Counted from the stretch's first letter, positions 33,744-47,499 are shown. The stretch: 64,000 bases of DNA from Chamaecyparis obtusa (GCA_027943335.1 BSBK01003248.1:1922501-1986500), one strand, 5' to 3'. Numbers and translations: made by a program. The notes: generated by a model not told the origin, from the letters alone.

Positions 33744-35709
33744 ATGAATAACCAGGAAGAATTCCATTGGGAGGAAAGATACCATTACCGAGATAATCAA
33801 GAAGAAGCTGATGAACAAGCATGAGACAATCAAGAAGAAATTCAACAACAACAAGGGCCTTACGATTTTGATGATGAATGAGACCCTACAGAAAGTGAAT
33901 ATAACAGAGCTATAAATAGCAACCGATTCAACAAAATCCTTGAGAGAACTTTGGAAGAAAACAAGGAAAATTACTTCCTTGAACTCGCTTCTCAAGGAGT
34001 AAAATTGTCAAAGGACTATGATGTCAACCATCTCAAACAAAAAGAGGATCTTAGTCCCATATCCATCCGCACAAGGCAATTGCTTGCTATGCAAAATGAA
34101 ATCAAAGAACTCAAGAAAGAGAAGGACAACCCAACAAAGCAATAGTCGTTCGAACACATATGTCCTTTCCCTTTTGATAAGGGACTAAAAATGATTCCAC
34201 TTCCCAAGAATGTCACAATTCCAAAATATGACAAATACATGGGAGATTTTGACCCTCAAGATCACGTAAGGGAGTTTTTCACAACTAGTATGGAGCTTAT
34301 GCATGAAAAAACATACCTAATGAGATTATTTCCATGAAGTTTAGGTGGACAAGCTATGGATTGGTTCTCAAAATTACCCATAGGAATCAAGACATTTGAT
34401 GAACTTGTGTAAAAATTCATACAACACTATTCCTACAATATCCAACACACATTGACAATGTTGGATCTATGCAATACCAAGCAGAAAATAGGAGAGTCAT
34501 TCTTGAATTTCTTACAAAGATGGAGGAAAATATTTGCATGATATGCTAGGTAGATACCTCAAAATGAAAAAATGGACATTTTCATTAACAAATTGGTTCC
34601 AGAAATGAACTTTCCAATACAATTGCAAGGACCTCCAAGTTTTGATAAAATGATAGATAGTGCCATCAAGATTGAAGTAGTCTTGATCAAGAAAGGTGAA
34701 ATCACTATCAATAAAGAAAACTAGTATAAATATTATCCCACCAAGGACAAATACAAGTATGGAAACAAAAATAAACATGTGGTCAATGATGGAGTTGTTG
34801 ATACTCCTAGTCCAAAACCAAAACCAAATGTTTTCAATCATACAACAAGTCTTCAAACAAGCAAGAATTTGAATCCTACTGTGACGCCAATGGAAAACAA
34901 GACCTTCAAAAAACCTCCTATTCAAAAAGAGACTTGGATGCCAAGACCTAAGAGGACATTTAAACCATTGAGAGACACCTTGGAAGTGGTCTTGAAGTCA
35001 CTCATGGATAACAAGATCATCACAATTCCTAATTCCAAATTGTGGGAACCATAAATAAAACCCAAGTGGTGGAACAAAAATGATTACTGTGATTTCTATC
35101 ATAACAAAGGACATAAAACCGACAACTATATGAAGTTGAGGCATGTTATTCAAGACTTGATCAAAGAAGGAAAATTCAAGGTAGATGGACATCACACAAA
35201 CAATGATCACAAGGAATTCCAAACTCCACTACTTGACTATGAAAAAGGGGAGTCTTCCAAGAGCAACAAAATTAACTACACATACATGGATGATGACAAT
35301 GTAATTCATATGGTTGAACCATGAAAACACTTTGTCAATATGATCACTCTAACAGGAGTCAAAAATAAATCTGAATCTTCTAATGTTGTAACACGAAGTC
35401 AAGCTAAGCTCACTCTCAAAGGGGCTTCAACATCTAAAGAACCAGTTACTACAACAACATATAAACAAGTGGCATTACCTCCAAAATTTACTCTTGTGGA
35501 ATAGTTACAAAAGACACCTGCTCAAATATCTATTCTATTATTGTTGAAAATCTCTCCTAGCCATAGGGAAATTCCTTATCAAGCCCTACTTAGCATTACT
35601 GTACCAAAAGATCTAGATGTGGATAGATTCCAAGCTATGGTTGGTCATTTGAATTCCCCGCATTACCTATCTTTTTATGAAGAGGATGATAAATCATTAA
35701 ACTAGCCAC
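33744..35709 (+). pseudogene. gag: E2 gag
   Basis: From an ATG at 33744, one frame reads to about 35709 with roughly a dozen stops. N-terminal Gln/Asp-rich part; NYFLELASQGVKLSKDYDVNHL (shared with E1); gag core FPFDKGLKMIPLPKN, PKYDKYMGDFDPQDHVREFF and LGGQAMDWFSKLP; then FLNFLQRWRKI and, near 35075-35135, the knuckle-like YCDFYHNKGHKTDNYM, in which the last Cys is lost. Packages the RNA genome in the particle. Stops are mostly single-base changes from Gln, Trp or Arg codons. Confidence 0.82.
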
Positions 35710-35739
35710 ATAACCAACCTCTACATTTACTTAGCTCCC

Positions 35740-36570
35740 GTAGGGGTGATGTGGGAAACTTCCTCTAGTTTGACTCCAATGAGATCCTTTGCATCGGATG
35801 GTGGAGTGGATAGAGGTCCTTATTCATAAACATCAAGTTAAGTGTGTCTTGATAGATGGAGGCACTGGTTTGAACATTTGTACATACAACTTGATAAAAT
35901 AGTTGGGCTTCTCAGAACATGCAATTGATCCTAGGAGAAAGATAACTATCAAGGCTTATGATGAAGAAGAAAGGTCCTCCAAAGGATTAGTCATTTTACC
36001 TATCAGAGTGGGACTAGTAGAGAAAGATGTCCTATGTTAAGTTCTTGATCTACCACTCACTTACAACATTCTTCTTGGAAGACCATGGATACACTCAATG
36101 CAAGTTGTGCCTTCAACTTACCATCAATGTTTGAAATTTCCTCATAATGGAGTGGAGGTTACTATTCCAGTAGATATAACATATTCTTGTAATAATCTCA
36201 AACAAATGGAAAGCATGGTTCCTCACAACAAGGAAAGTCCTAATAAGATAGAAACATCCAAAGAAATGGTTTTGAAATTTTTTTCTAAAAAGATCAACAT
36301 CCAAGAAACAAGCATGGGAGAATATAAGATAGACCCCACAATGTCTTTAACATATCTTCCCATATCTCCTAGAATGCAAGGAAGACCTTCATCAACATTT
36401 ACACCTTCCAATGGCAGCACTCTAACTATACATGAAGGAACTGGAATGGTCAAAGCAAAAGTATCCCTTGAAGAAGAAAATAAGGAGAAAGTTGTCTTAC
36501 AGTGGCTTTACAAGGAAAATGAAGAAGACAAAAATGTAAAACATGTGGAAATAGCTCCTGAAAAATAATA
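35740..36570 (+). pseudogene. pol: E2 aspartic protease and flank
   Basis: In a different frame from gag. KCVLIDGGTGLNIC (35840) holds the catalytic Asp-Gly pair in the DGG form usual for Tat elements. YDEEERSSKGLVILPIRVG follows, then [29 protein letters not shown], the C-terminal protease motif. The continuation to 36568 is a charged segment with no family resemblance. Stops at about 35900 and 36039 are present. Confidence 0.78.
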
Positions 36571-37640
36571 TGGAAAGGGATATGAAATCATGAAGCAAAT
36601 GGGTTACAAAGGAAAAGGACCCTTGGGAGAAAACAAATGAGGACTTGTAGAACCTCTACATATGGACTTCAAAAATCCTAAAGACAAGATTAGATTGGGT
36701 TTTAGAGAGGCAAGGTTTGACCCTGTAGTAGAAAATGGTCTTGTGTTTGATAGATCAACAGACTTAGATGACGAAGAAGAGGTAGAAGGAAAACCAATTT
36801 CCTATGAAAGGTTGCTACTCTTACAAGGAGATCCACTACCAGAAATTGGTACCAATGTTGAACAAGAACTGGAAGAAGAAAAAATAGAAGAACTTGGCAT
36901 AGAACAAGAACAACATAGTCTCATCAATAACACACCTCATTTCAATGAAGAACCTCCGCAAGAAATATTGCAAGAAGAAGAGAACCATGATCCTAAAGAA
37001 GAAGGAGTGCCCATGACTATTGCTCACTTTCTAAGGGTTTTAGATGGTAGTCAAGTGGATTCACATGAGTATAAGTGGGATGTCCTTTCTGATGCTAGCA
37101 TGGACATAGAGGTGGATGTGATACACAATTTTACATCTAGGTTCTTAACTAAAGAAGGAGAGAGTTCCAATGCTAGACCACTAGAGTTAAATTTGAATAA
37201 CACTAATGTGAACTCTAATAATAATGAACATGACTATAATAATCCTAACACTTATTTAGAAGAAAACCTAATGGATGATGTCTTACATGTTAATAACATT
37301 GATAACAATATGGTGTTGTCTCTTGAACCTATTGAGTCTGTATCCTTAATATACCCTGAACTAGTAGACTGGGATGAACCAACAACCACAAGCCTATTAT
37401 CTCTTGATGATGACTATTCCATAGCATGTTATCTTAATTCTTGTGAACCCTTCCCTTCTTCCACCAGTGTAAGGAGTGAAATCATGACTAAGCAGGATAT
37501 CAGGTTTCTCAGTCTCAAAAAGAAAAAGAAAAAGAACAAGAGAGTCCTATGGTGAAAACTACTTAGTGGTAGTATCAGATCCTAAAAGAGAAAAACAAAA
37601 AGATGTATCCAATGGTGAAAACCTCCTAGAGGTGCCAAAG
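36571..37640 (+). pseudogene. E2 linker with G-patch and acidic/Asn-rich region
   Basis: YGKGYEIMKQMGYKGKGPLGE is a G-patch motif, common at this place in plant Tat polyproteins; a stop follows and then MDFKNPKDKIRLGF opens a 297-codon frame (36662-37555). That frame is acidic (EEEKIEELGIEQEQ), contains an Asn-rich stretch near residue 180 and ends in a lysine run. It aligns with the E1 linker. Blocks of ATGGTGAAAAC at about 37550 and 37610 precede RT. Function not known. Confidence 0.6.
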
Positions 37641-38545
37641 GATGGGATTCAAGAAAATCAATTTTGCTTGGTCTTATTTAGACATGCCTGGATTGGACAC
37701 ATATTTGATCATGCATCATTTTTCCATTTCACCTAATATAAAACAACTAAAGAAAAAACTTAGAAAGATGAATCCACATGTGGCATTGCTGGTGAAAGCG
37801 GAATTGGAAAAACTGTTGAAGGTTGGATTCATTAGGGCTATTGATTATGTGAAATGGATCTCAAATATAGTTCCTATTTCCAAGGCAGACAAATCCATTA
37901 GAGTTTGCATAGAATTTAGAGATCTCAAAAAGGCTTTCCCTAAAGATGATTTCCACTTCCCAACATTGATATCATTGTAGATCTAACAGTAGGCTATGAA
38001 ATGTATTCACTATTGGATGGATTTTCAGGCTATAATCAAATCAAAATTTCTCCTGAAGACCAAGAGAAAACAATATTCACATGTGCATGGGGGACCTATT
38101 ATTGGAATTTCATGCCATTCGGCCTTAAAAATGTAGGAGCAACTTACCAAAGAGAAATGACCACCATATTCCATGACATGATGTACAAGAATATGGAGGA
38201 CTACGTAGATGACACCTTGGCTAATTCAAAGATAAGAGCTACACACATAGAAGACCTAAGGAAGATCTTTGATAGAATGGAACAGTTCCAATTCAGACTT
38301 AATCCTAAGAAGTACGCATTTGGTGTGTCATCTAGGAAACTATTAGGGTTCATAGTTTCAGCGAAGGGAATTGAAGTGGATCTAGTGAAAGTAAAAGCTA
38401 TTCTAGAGATGAAACCACCAAGGAACGTCAGTCAAATGAGAACACTTCAAGGCAAGCTATAGTTCATAAGAAGATTCATCTCTCAACTAGCGAACAAAGC
38501 ACAACCTTTCACCAAGTTGATGCGTAAGGGAACCACTTTCACATG
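37641..38545 (+). pseudogene. pol: E2 reverse transcriptase
   Basis: 37642-37980: FAWSYLDMPGLD, KAELEKLLKVGFIRAIDYVKWISNIVPI and VCIEFRDLKKAFPKDDF. 38001-38462, after a frameshift: YSLLDGFSGYNQIKISPEDQ, FMPFGLKNVGATYQR, the catalytic YVDDTLANS and KLLGFIVSAKGIEVD. All RT blocks are recognisable, and the catalytic Asp pair is intact. The frame changes near 37985 and 38530 and the stop at 38461 make it inactive. Confidence 0.86.
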
Positions 38546-39160
38546 GGATGAGAAATGTGAGGAAAACTTTGCACAAGTTAAAAAAGTATCTAATGAATCC
38601 TCCCATCCTGATGGTGCCAATTTATGGAAAACCTCTATTTCTCTACATATTAGCTACAAATACATCATTAGGAGTACTTCTTGTACAAGAGGATGAGACC
38701 AAGAAAGAAAGAGCTATATATTACATCAGTAGGACCTTAGTCACATTTGAGCTGAACTATTCAATGATTGAAAAGGCATGCTTAGCAGTGGTGTTCGCAT
38801 CTCAAAAACTTAAACACTACATGTTAGCACACAAGGTGAATATGGTAGCTAAAATTGATCTACTTAAATACTTGTTGAACAAAGCAATGCTGATAGGAAG
38901 ATTAGCTAAGTGGTTCCTAATTTTAAGTGAGTTTGACATTGAGTATGTGGATAGAAAAGCCATTAAGGGACAAGTGATCAATGATCAACTTGCAGAAACA
39001 CCATTACTAGATAACCAACCATTACTTGTGGAGTTTCTAGATGAATCTATCATGCACTTAATAGAGCATCCCTAGAAAATGTATTGTGGTGGCTCCTTCA
39101 CACAGTAGGGATCAAGATCTGGGTGCCTATTCATCTCACCACAAGGATATAAGATCCCCA
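38546..39160 (+). pseudogene. pol: E2 RNase H
   Basis: YILATNTSLGVLLVQEDE, RAIYYISRTLVTFELNYSMIEKACLAVVFASQKLKHYM and LAKWFLILSEFDIEYVDRKAIKGQVINDQLAE are the canonical gypsy RNase H. The frame continues to 39075; after a stop, a segment without clear similarity leads to the second RNase H. Confidence 0.82.
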
Positions 39161-39400
39161 AGGCATACAAAATGATCTTCCCATGCACCAACAATATTGA
39201 AAAATATGAAGCTCTTGTGGATGGGCTTAAGTTGGCAATAGAATGGAAAATTTTTGAGTTACACATCTATGGAGACTCGCAACTCATTATCAATCAAGTC
39301 AATGGTGATTATCAGACAAAGGATGATAAATTAATGCCCTACAAAATAATGGTGGATGACTCAAAAAAGTACTTTATCTTCATTACATTTTAACAAATTC
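39161..39400 (+). pseudogene. pol: E2 second RNase H (archaeal-type)
   Basis: IFPCTNNIEKYEALVDGLKLAIEWKIFELHIYGDSQLIINQVNGDYQTKDDK is the additional RNase H found in plant Tat elements: the E-Y-E-A and GDSQL motifs carry acidic catalytic positions. It is in the same frame as the first RNase H. The matching E1 sequence at 12400-13370 is broken by an insertion. Confidence 0.8.
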
Positions 39401-40830
39401 CAAGATCAAAGAATAAGGAAACCAATGCGATGACTACCTTAGCATCCATGTTACAATTGGAGGAGCACCGATTTCTCTATGACTTCCTAGTGGAAGAACT
39501 CCCTTTCCCAGCTATGACTCACCTGAATCCCAAATTGTTTGTGCCCAGGAAACCCAAGTGTTATCGAGATACACCCATATCTATTCCTATCTTAAAGACC
39601 AAACAATTCCTGAACGCTATTCTAGAAATGAAAATACATCCCTCATAAGAGTAGCATCGCGTTACATAATCATCGCTAATGACTTGTTTAGACGTAGTCT
39701 AGATGGAACACTTCTTAGGTGTTTAGAACATGAAGAGTCTAATCATGTATCAAAAGAAGTTCATGAAGGTGTGTGTGGATCACACTCGAATAGTTTTTCA
39801 TTAGCTAGAAAACTCTTAAGGGTTGGGTACTATTGGCCCACTATGGAGAAAGATGCGTTCCACTTTGCAAAAACTTGTAAGAAATGTCAAATCCATGGCA
39901 ACCTGATACATGCACCAGCTAGAGAGCTGATTCCTTTCATAACACATTGGCCATTTTAGCAATGGGCCTTTAATTTGGTTGGTTAGATTTACCCTAATTC
40001 ATTAAGCAGACATAAATACATCATCACCGCAACTGGGTATTTTACAAAATGGGTGGAAGTTGTCTCATTGTCCAATGCAATAGGAAAACAAATCTCAATG
40101 TTCATCTTGAACTACATTATCTATCGTTAAGGCATACCCTCATCGATTGTGACTAACAATGAGGGTCAATTCAAAAACAAAGACATAGATGAGTTGTGTC
40201 TTCAATTCAAAATCACTTAGCACTGTTCCTCAATCTATTACCCTCAAGGTAATGAATAGGCTGAAGCATAAAATAAGAACATTCTAAAAATCTTGCATAC
40301 GACAGTAAAAAAATCAGGAAGGGATTGGCATTTGTAAATCAATCCAGCATTGTGGGCTTACAAAACAAGCATCAAAACACCAACTAGCATAACTCCTTTT
40401 GTGCACTAGTTTATGGATCAGAGGCAGTATTACTAGTTGAGGTAGAGATTCCATCACTAAGGGTATCATTGAAACATCTATTCACTGATGAGGACTATAG
40501 AATCTCTCAACTACAAGAGCTAGAATTGCTAGATGAGTGTAGACAACAGGCGTTTGATCATCTCATAGCTTATCAAAAGAGGATGTCTAGAGGCTACAAC
40601 AAGAAAGTGAAATCAAGAAATTTTCAAGTGGGAGATCTAGTTCTAAGAGAAAACCCTAAGAATGAATAGAATAGAGAACAAAAGGGAAATTTTGAACCCA
40701 ACTGGTTGGGTCCCTTTGTCATCACCGCAAAATTTGGATTAGGAGCCTATCAATTGGCTACGCCCAAAGGAGATTTTTTGTTGGATCCTATCAACACTCT
40801 ACATTTGAAAAGGTTTTATGCCTAACATTC
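39401..40830 (+). pseudogene. pol: E2 integrase
   Basis: 39430-39648 is the leader LQLEEHRFLYDFLVEELPFPA; 39558-39959 has HEGVCGSHSNSFSLARKLLRVGYYWPTM and CKKCQIHGN, the zinc-binding region. The core follows in a frame with many stops: WVEVVSLSNAIGKQI, SIVTNNEGQFKN (the second Asp mutated to Asn) and YYPQGNE-AEA (Glu present). 40469-40669 and the end (LGPFVITAKFGLGAYQLATPKGD, INTLHLKRFYA) form the C-terminal domain; no chromodomain. Inactive. Confidence 0.82.
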
Positions 40831-40839
40831 TGGAGTTAG

Positions 40840-41150
40840 CTCTAGTATAGTGAAAAGAGTCCTGAAAAATGTACCAAAAACAAAAAATATGGATCCTGAA
40901 AAAAATCAAAAACAATGGAAAAAGTCTTGAGAAAAGTGACCATCTCGATGAAAAGCTAGCAAATAGGTGCCTTGGTGAGTCCAAAAAAAATAAAAAAGAG
41001 AAAAAGTACAAAAAAATTGAAAAAGTTAAAAAGTGTCTTGGTGAAAACCTGGTAAACAGACGCCATGATAGAAAAAAAAAAGAATAAAACTATGGTCAAG
41101 TGGTGAAAACCTAGTAAACAGACACTACTTGTAATCAACGCTCTATCTAT
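40840..41150 (+). repeat. E2 post-integrase GTGAAAACC repeats
   Basis: GATGAAAAGCTAGCAAATAGGTGCC, CTTGGTGAAAACCTGGTAAACAGACGCC and AAGTGGTGAAAACCTAGTAAACAGACAC are three degenerate copies separated by A-rich runs. E1 has the same three copies at 60130-60320. The arrangement is usual just downstream of integrase in Tat elements, and they are not coding. Confidence 0.65.
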
Positions 41151-43200
41151 CAAGACAACGCTTGCACATTTGGCCTATGTAAATATCAGTTTGTATATAT
41201 CTTCCAGTCACTTTCGTGATGCACCAAATCCTAAGAGAACTGTTAGAAAATTGTGCCTTCCTAAAACTGGAATTTGTCCACATTAGGGTCCTAGGTAAAC
41301 TATTTTCCCTAGGGGGCATTGATCAAAATCAGATATGTTGACAAGATATTGAGTCCACAATTGACAATAAACTATGAACAACAGTATTTTTCAATACCAC
41401 CTTAGTCCGTAATTGACAATAAACTACAAACAAAGGTATTTTTAAATACCAACCACTAGACCAAAATGTGTTTCTTAACACAATGTCATGATGAAAAGAG
41501 TGTTTCTAAACACTAAAAATAGGTGAGACATTTGTGGATGAAGGAAAATCTTTGATTGATAATAATTCTTATGCGTGTGTTTGCAAGATTAATCAAAAGT
41601 TTTTTTAAACACTATAATCACAACTATTTGTTTCTTTTAAGCAAATACAATGATCATGCTAAAAGATAATAAACTTTTCTTATTATCAATTTATGATTGT
41701 TGTGTTCCCTTGAGTGACCCGATGATTTTTTCAGACTAGAGAAACAAGGATTGGGGGCATAATGTTTTCTTTGTCTTCTGTTTGTGGTAATAAATCCAAT
41801 GATCTAAGGTAATCATGGGGAATGGGTGTCTACTATAAGTGCCTCCATCATGATTGGAACGCCATGTATACCTCGACCTGTTTCCTATGAAAACTTTAGT
41901 GAGGTTGGATCTATTCTCTTGTTTGTTTTTAAAAAAAAACTAACAATCATAAACTACTTCCTAGTAAGGTACATGGTAAATCAGATTATGCCCAAGGATA
42001 TAAATACAAAATGAAAGGTCATTGCAAGTATATACCTACACATTATGTATCAGAAAAGAAAATGGTTTTTATATCAAATAGGAAGTAATTGACAAAACAT
42101 TCTAGCTATGTGCTTTAGTGTTTAGATTATCTTTCAACATGGCGAATGAAAAGGATGTATTCATATTTTTAGGATTGCTAAATCTATCAGTGAAAATTGT
42201 ACTATCTTGATGAGGTCTCGCTACAAAGGCTCTATGATGACAAACAACCCACTTTGAATAAATAGTAATTGTCCTAGGTGTCGTAGTCTAGGTGCATTTC
42301 ATTTTAATTACATTTAGGTTCATTTTAGTTGCATATCATATTAATTTGCATTAGGTTCATTTAGATGCATTGCATTGTCTTTAGTTGCATTGAAATTCAT
42401 TTTAAAATTGCACTCATTTTAATATAGTTGCATTCATTTTAAGTTGCATAAGCATGAATGTGTGAATTCAACTATCTAAAACATTTTTATAAGCTGAAAA
42501 TCTCTCTAAAACATTGATATAAGCTAAAAATCTCTCTAAAAACATTTGATGTGAGCTGAAAATTCTGAAAGCATTAACCATTTGACATGTGTGACCAAGT
42601 ACATCATGAAATCATACACAACTGAAACTAAAATGACTGAGTATAAATCATTTATATTCATTTGCATTCATAGTCCATTTCACATCATAAACCATTTGCA
42701 TTATGCATCCATATTCATTCATACATAAATAAAAGTGAGATATCCATACATTGCATTGCAATACATCTCATGCATCCATACATTCATAAAAGCTTTGGGA
42801 AAATAACAAAAAAAAGAGAGCATATATCAGTGAAATATATCATGATGTCATTTTATCATCATCTAATCTAATCTTGACCAAGTATGACCATCGCATCAAT
42901 ATCCAAAGCATAAGATAAGTATCAGATATATCACATGTGTAGAAATTAAAAACATCACATCATGCATCATCAGATGAAACATCCATATCAAAACCAGTAG
43001 AAGCATCAATATATAATCAAGAATGTCCATAAGCAGGAATCAAAACATCAATGAACTAGAGTATCAGTATATCAGAACATGAGACAATGTATCAACAAGT
43101 AAACAAAGTCCAGAGGACATAAGAGTATATCGATAAAAAATAATACAAGTATGCGATATCATCAATGAGGTACAAATACATCAGTGATACAAAATATGAA
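41151..43200 (+). other. E2 3' region upstream of the PMD gene's end, non-coding
   Basis: 41340-41460 holds two copies of a roughly 60-base unit (TCCACAATTGACAATAAACTA...GTATTTTTCAATACC). 41830-41905 contains a block (GCCTCCATCATGATT) conserved in E1 at 60955-60975. 42290-42470 is a degenerate array around CATTTTAGTTGCAT, and 42670-42780 is CATTCATA-rich. No convincing coding frame. Confidence 0.5.
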
Positions 43201-43319
43201 TATCTAGAGGTCTATGCCTCATTGGCCCCCTCATCCTCTTGTGGAGGATCGGGAGGGGGTGCATCTGCTCTGCCAGGTGGTGGTGGAGGAGGAGGCATGG
43301 CACCCTCAAACTATTGTGA

Positions 43320-43995
43320 TGATGCAAAGGTAGGGTCAAGAGGGGCCAAACAATGGCACACCCTAATGATCCAGCCTTCTCAACAACACACGAAAGCAAA
43401 TAACAACACAATGAGAGAGAGAATGTTAGATCTTTCATTAATTTTCATCAAATAGATTCATACATGTCAGGTTGTAAGGCCTTCCCAGTTATGGCCTGAT
43501 ATTACAATGAATTATAGAAGTCCTCAAACATGCGAGGATCTATGAACAATCTCTAAACTAATATCTTCTATCTTCTATCCAAAACTGACCTCCTTATAAC
43601 TGACTAAACCACTACATTTATACAAGAGGCTACCGAACTGAGTCAGCCTTTAGATCCAAAATCAATGGAAGAAATGGTCAAATCTAGGACCACATGCTTC
43701 CCAATGATTGATACTAGCAATAAATCTGCGACCCATAATCAATGCACAAGTCAGCCTCAACAGCAACTTCAATTAACTACTTGGTAAGCAAGGATGACCG
43801 AGCAATAGACAAGCATTATCGAGCACCAGTGAAACAACTGACCACCTAGGAGATAACCGACCATACTTGGTAACCAAAGGAAACTGACCAACTACCGACC
43901 AACTTGGTCAAAGAAGGAACTAGACAATACAGACAAACTTCAAAATCTTTTTTGGTGACATGGGATTGCTAAGGACCTAAGATGCTCCTACATCA
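43320..43995 (-). repeat. C2 3' LTR (676 bp)
   Basis: TGATGCAAAGG...CCTACATCA, aligned with 48484-49149. GACACCTGTGG follows, at the pol junction. Confidence 0.9.
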
Positions 43996-44049
43996 GACAC
44001 CTGTGGTTGTTTGAAATGATTCTCCAAATCATGAAATAGGTCTGGCCCA

Positions 44050-46066
44050 AGTTGCATCCAACTCAAACTATGAAATCCATGAACTATCTTCAATTGGTCC
44101 ATTCTTCTATTTTACCAGATATTCCATATATTGTTTTCCTCTTGTACTCTTTCCAATTCTTTGCTCCAAAATCTGTTCAACTTCCTCTTTCTACTTCTTA
44201 GGATATTCCATCGATGTTTCCATGTCTTCATCAGGTTCATGATACTCATACAAATTAGTAATATTGAAAATAGGTGATATGTCCATGTCATTAGGTAACC
44301 CAATCTCATATGCATTTCCATTGTCAAATTTCCTCAAAATCTTGCAAGGTCCAAACTTCTTCATCTTCAACTTCCCATATGTTCCAACAAGAAATCAGCC
44401 TTTCTTCAAATGAACCATCACTTCATCACCAACATCAAAAATTTTATGTCTCCTTGATCTATCAGCTCTATCTTTTTATTTTTGATTACTCTCTTCCAGC
44501 TTCAACTTCACATCTTCATGCAATGTCTTCATGTACTCAGCAAATTTTTCTCCTTCGACACTTCTTTTACTTTCATCGGCAATATCCCTCAAATCAGATA
44601 TACCTCTCAGTTGTATGCCATTCACAATCTCAAATGGTGCTTTCCTAGTACTCCTATTCACTGAATTATTGTATGCAAACTCTACTTGTGCCAACACAGA
44701 ATCCCAATTACTCGGTGTGTCTCCAACTAAACATCTCAAAAGATTTCCCAAACTTTTGTTCACAACTTTTGTCTATCCATCAGTTTGTGGGTGAAATGTA
44801 GAACTATATTTCAACTTAGTGCTAAACTTCTTCCAAAGGGTTTTCCAAAAGTATCCAACAAATTTACTCTCAGTCAGAGATAATACTCCTCGGTAATCCA
44901 TGCAATTTGACAATTTCTTTAAAGAAAAGATCTGCTACATGTACTGCATCTGATGTCTTTCTACAAGGTATAAAATGTTCCATCTTAGAAAATCTATCCA
45001 CAACAACAAATATAGAATCATTACCTCTTACTGTCTTCAGTAAGCCAAGAACAAAATGCATACTGATGTCACTCCAAGGTTTCTCAGGTACAAAAATCAG
45101 TGTATACAATCTAGTATTCTGACTTACTCCTTTTGCAACTTGACAAACTCCACAACTTTTCACAAATTTCTGAACATCTTTAAATAATTGCAGCCAAAAG
45201 TATTTCTCCTTAAGCAAATTCCATGTCTTATCAATACCAAAATTTCCAACCAAACCATTACTATGTTTCTCCTTTATCAGATTAGTTCTCATTGCTCCTC
45301 TTGGTAGACACAACTGAATACCTTTAAACAACATACCTTCCTCAATAAAATATTCATCCCATTTAGTATTTTGTTGATCTTGAATAGGTGCTCTACACTT
45401 TCTCCATGGCTTAGAAAAATTAGGATCAAACACATAAGAATCTCTCATCTCATCAAAACCAAGAACTTCAATTTTCATCTTGGTCATCAAATATCTTCTA
45501 CTCAATGCATCAACAACTCGGTTAGTGACTCCACTCTCATGTGTTATCACAAATGTATAACTTTGCAAATACTCAACCCTATTCATATGTCTCTGATTCA
45601 ACTTATTTTGACTACCCAAATACTGTAAAGCCTTATGATCGGTATACAACACAAATTCACTCGGCATCAAATAATGTCTCCTTTTTTTAAGTGCTTGAAC
45701 AATAGCATAGAATTCTTGATCATACACAGAATATTTCCTTCTAGCATCATTCAACTTTTCACTAAAGAAAGAAACAAGTTTACCTTCTTGACTCAACACA
45801 ACTCCAATAGCACTTCCACTTGCATCACATTCCACTTGAAATACCTTACTGAAATCAGGCAATGCCAAAACAGGCAATTCAGCAACCTTCTACTTCAGAG
45901 TCTCAAAATTTTTATTAGCTCCATGTGTCCACTTGAATTCTCTTTTATCTCCTCTCATAGTCTCAGTCATAGCATTACAAATTGAACTAAAATTCCTTAT
46001 GAAATTTCGGTAGAAACTTGCCAAACCATGAAATGATCTTACCTCACTAGCATTCATAGGTTTAGG
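44050..46066 (-). pseudogene. pol: C2 RNase H, integrase and chromodomain
   Basis: Reading right to left: RNase H (ALPDFSKVFQVECDASGSAIG, YTDHKALQYLGSQ), integrase zinc site (HSNGLVGNFGIDKT, CGVCQVAKG), then the core. The first catalytic Asp is His (DISMHFVLGL), and the Glu is Lys in the TDG...TKVVNKS motif; the SD near the end of the 44870-45877 frame is intact. 44476-44763 is the integrase C-terminal part ([28 protein letters not shown]). Near 44180-44100 a chromodomain reads EQILEQRIGKSTRGKQYMEYLVK. Frameshifts near 44870 and about 44400. Confidence 0.82.
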
Positions 46067-47467
46067 TCAATTCAAAATAGCTTCAACCTTCTCAGGATCC
46101 ATTTTCAAACCATCAGCTGAAATTAAAAACCCCAAATACACAATCTCCTCTTTCATGAATGAACACTTTTTCAGATTTATCAGCAACTTTTCTTCTTTCA
46201 ACCTCTGTAAAACTTGTCCAACATGCAACAAATGTTCTTCTCTGGTCTTATTGAATATTAGAATATCATCAAAATATACAATCACAAACTTACCCAAGAA
46301 TTTCTTCAAAACTTCATTCATCAGCCTCATAAAAGTACTCAATGTATTAGTTAAACCAAAAGGCATAACCAACCACTCATACAAACCTTCTTTTGTCTTG
46401 AAAGCAGTCTTCCATTCATCACCTTCTTTGATTATGATTTGATGATACCCACTTTTGAAATCAATTTTGGTGAAATATTTTGCTCCAATCAAACTATCCA
46501 TTATATCATCCATTCTCGGTATAGGAAACCTATACTTCATTCTTATCTTATTGATTGCTCTGGAATCAGTACACATTCACCACTCTCCATTCTTCTTCAG
46601 TACAAATACAATAGGTACTGCACAAGGACTCAAACTTTCTCTGAACAAACCTTTCTCCAACAACTCTTGAATCTGTCAGTTCAATTCCTAATTCTCGATA
46701 GGTGTTAATCGATGAGGTGCCTTATTCAGTAAACTAGCTCCAGGGATTAGATCCATACAATGATCAATGCTTATTTTTGGTGGCAAACCATTAGGTACAT
46801 TATTAGAAATGATTTCACTATACTCGGTGAGAAACTTATCAATCTCCTCAGGAAAATTATCCTCTATTTTCTTACTCGATTTGTTAGGAATCACAACAAA
46901 ACATACATCACTCTTTTTCACATCCTTAACAAACTTTCTTCCTTCCATCAAGAAAACTTTCACAGATGTGAAAACATTACTAATAGGTTCTTCCATCAAA
47001 GGTAACAAGATTTGCTTCTTTCCATCAGTCACAATAGTATACTTATGCAATCTCCCATCATACATAGCATGTCTATCATATTGCCAAAGTGTACCCAACA
47101 AAATATGACAACAATCCATAGGCATGATATCACACAACACCTTATCATAGTACTTTCCAATTTTCAAATTCACATAACATTGTTCACTTACCAAGAGTGT
47201 GTGCTCATCTTTGATCCATGAAATCTGATAGGGTTTCAGATGTTCCAACCTTTTCAACTGCAAATTTGTGACCATTTCCTCAGATGCCAGATTCTCCAAG
47301 CTACCATTGTCAATGATTACCTTCCAAACTTTGTCAGAAACTCTACATATGGTTTTGAACAAACTTTTCCTTACCAGATCTTCATTTTTACTCTCATTCC
47401 ATAGTGCTCTCCTTACCATCAAGTTATTTTCCTTCTCAGGCTCATTCGGTGACTCTTCTTGCACCAA
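46067..47467 (-). pseudogene. pol: C2 protease and reverse transcriptase
   Basis: Protease (47467-46688): VIIDNGSLENLASEEMV active site (S to N after Asp) and CHILLGTLW. RT (46687-46067): LSPCAVPIVFVLKKNGEW, then, after a stop, [50 protein letters not shown], the palm motif [11 protein letters not shown] and [22 protein letters not shown]. Roughly 45-50 percent of RT residues match C1 exactly by eye. A stop near 46577 splits it. Confidence 0.85.
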
Positions 47468-47499
47468 AGCATTTCTACTACTACCAGTCTTCTTACTTA

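Noticed and set aside
43165..43455. Plus-strand frame with a Gly-rich run
   Set aside because: It is the complement of the proline-rich tail of the PMD gene running into the C2 LTR.
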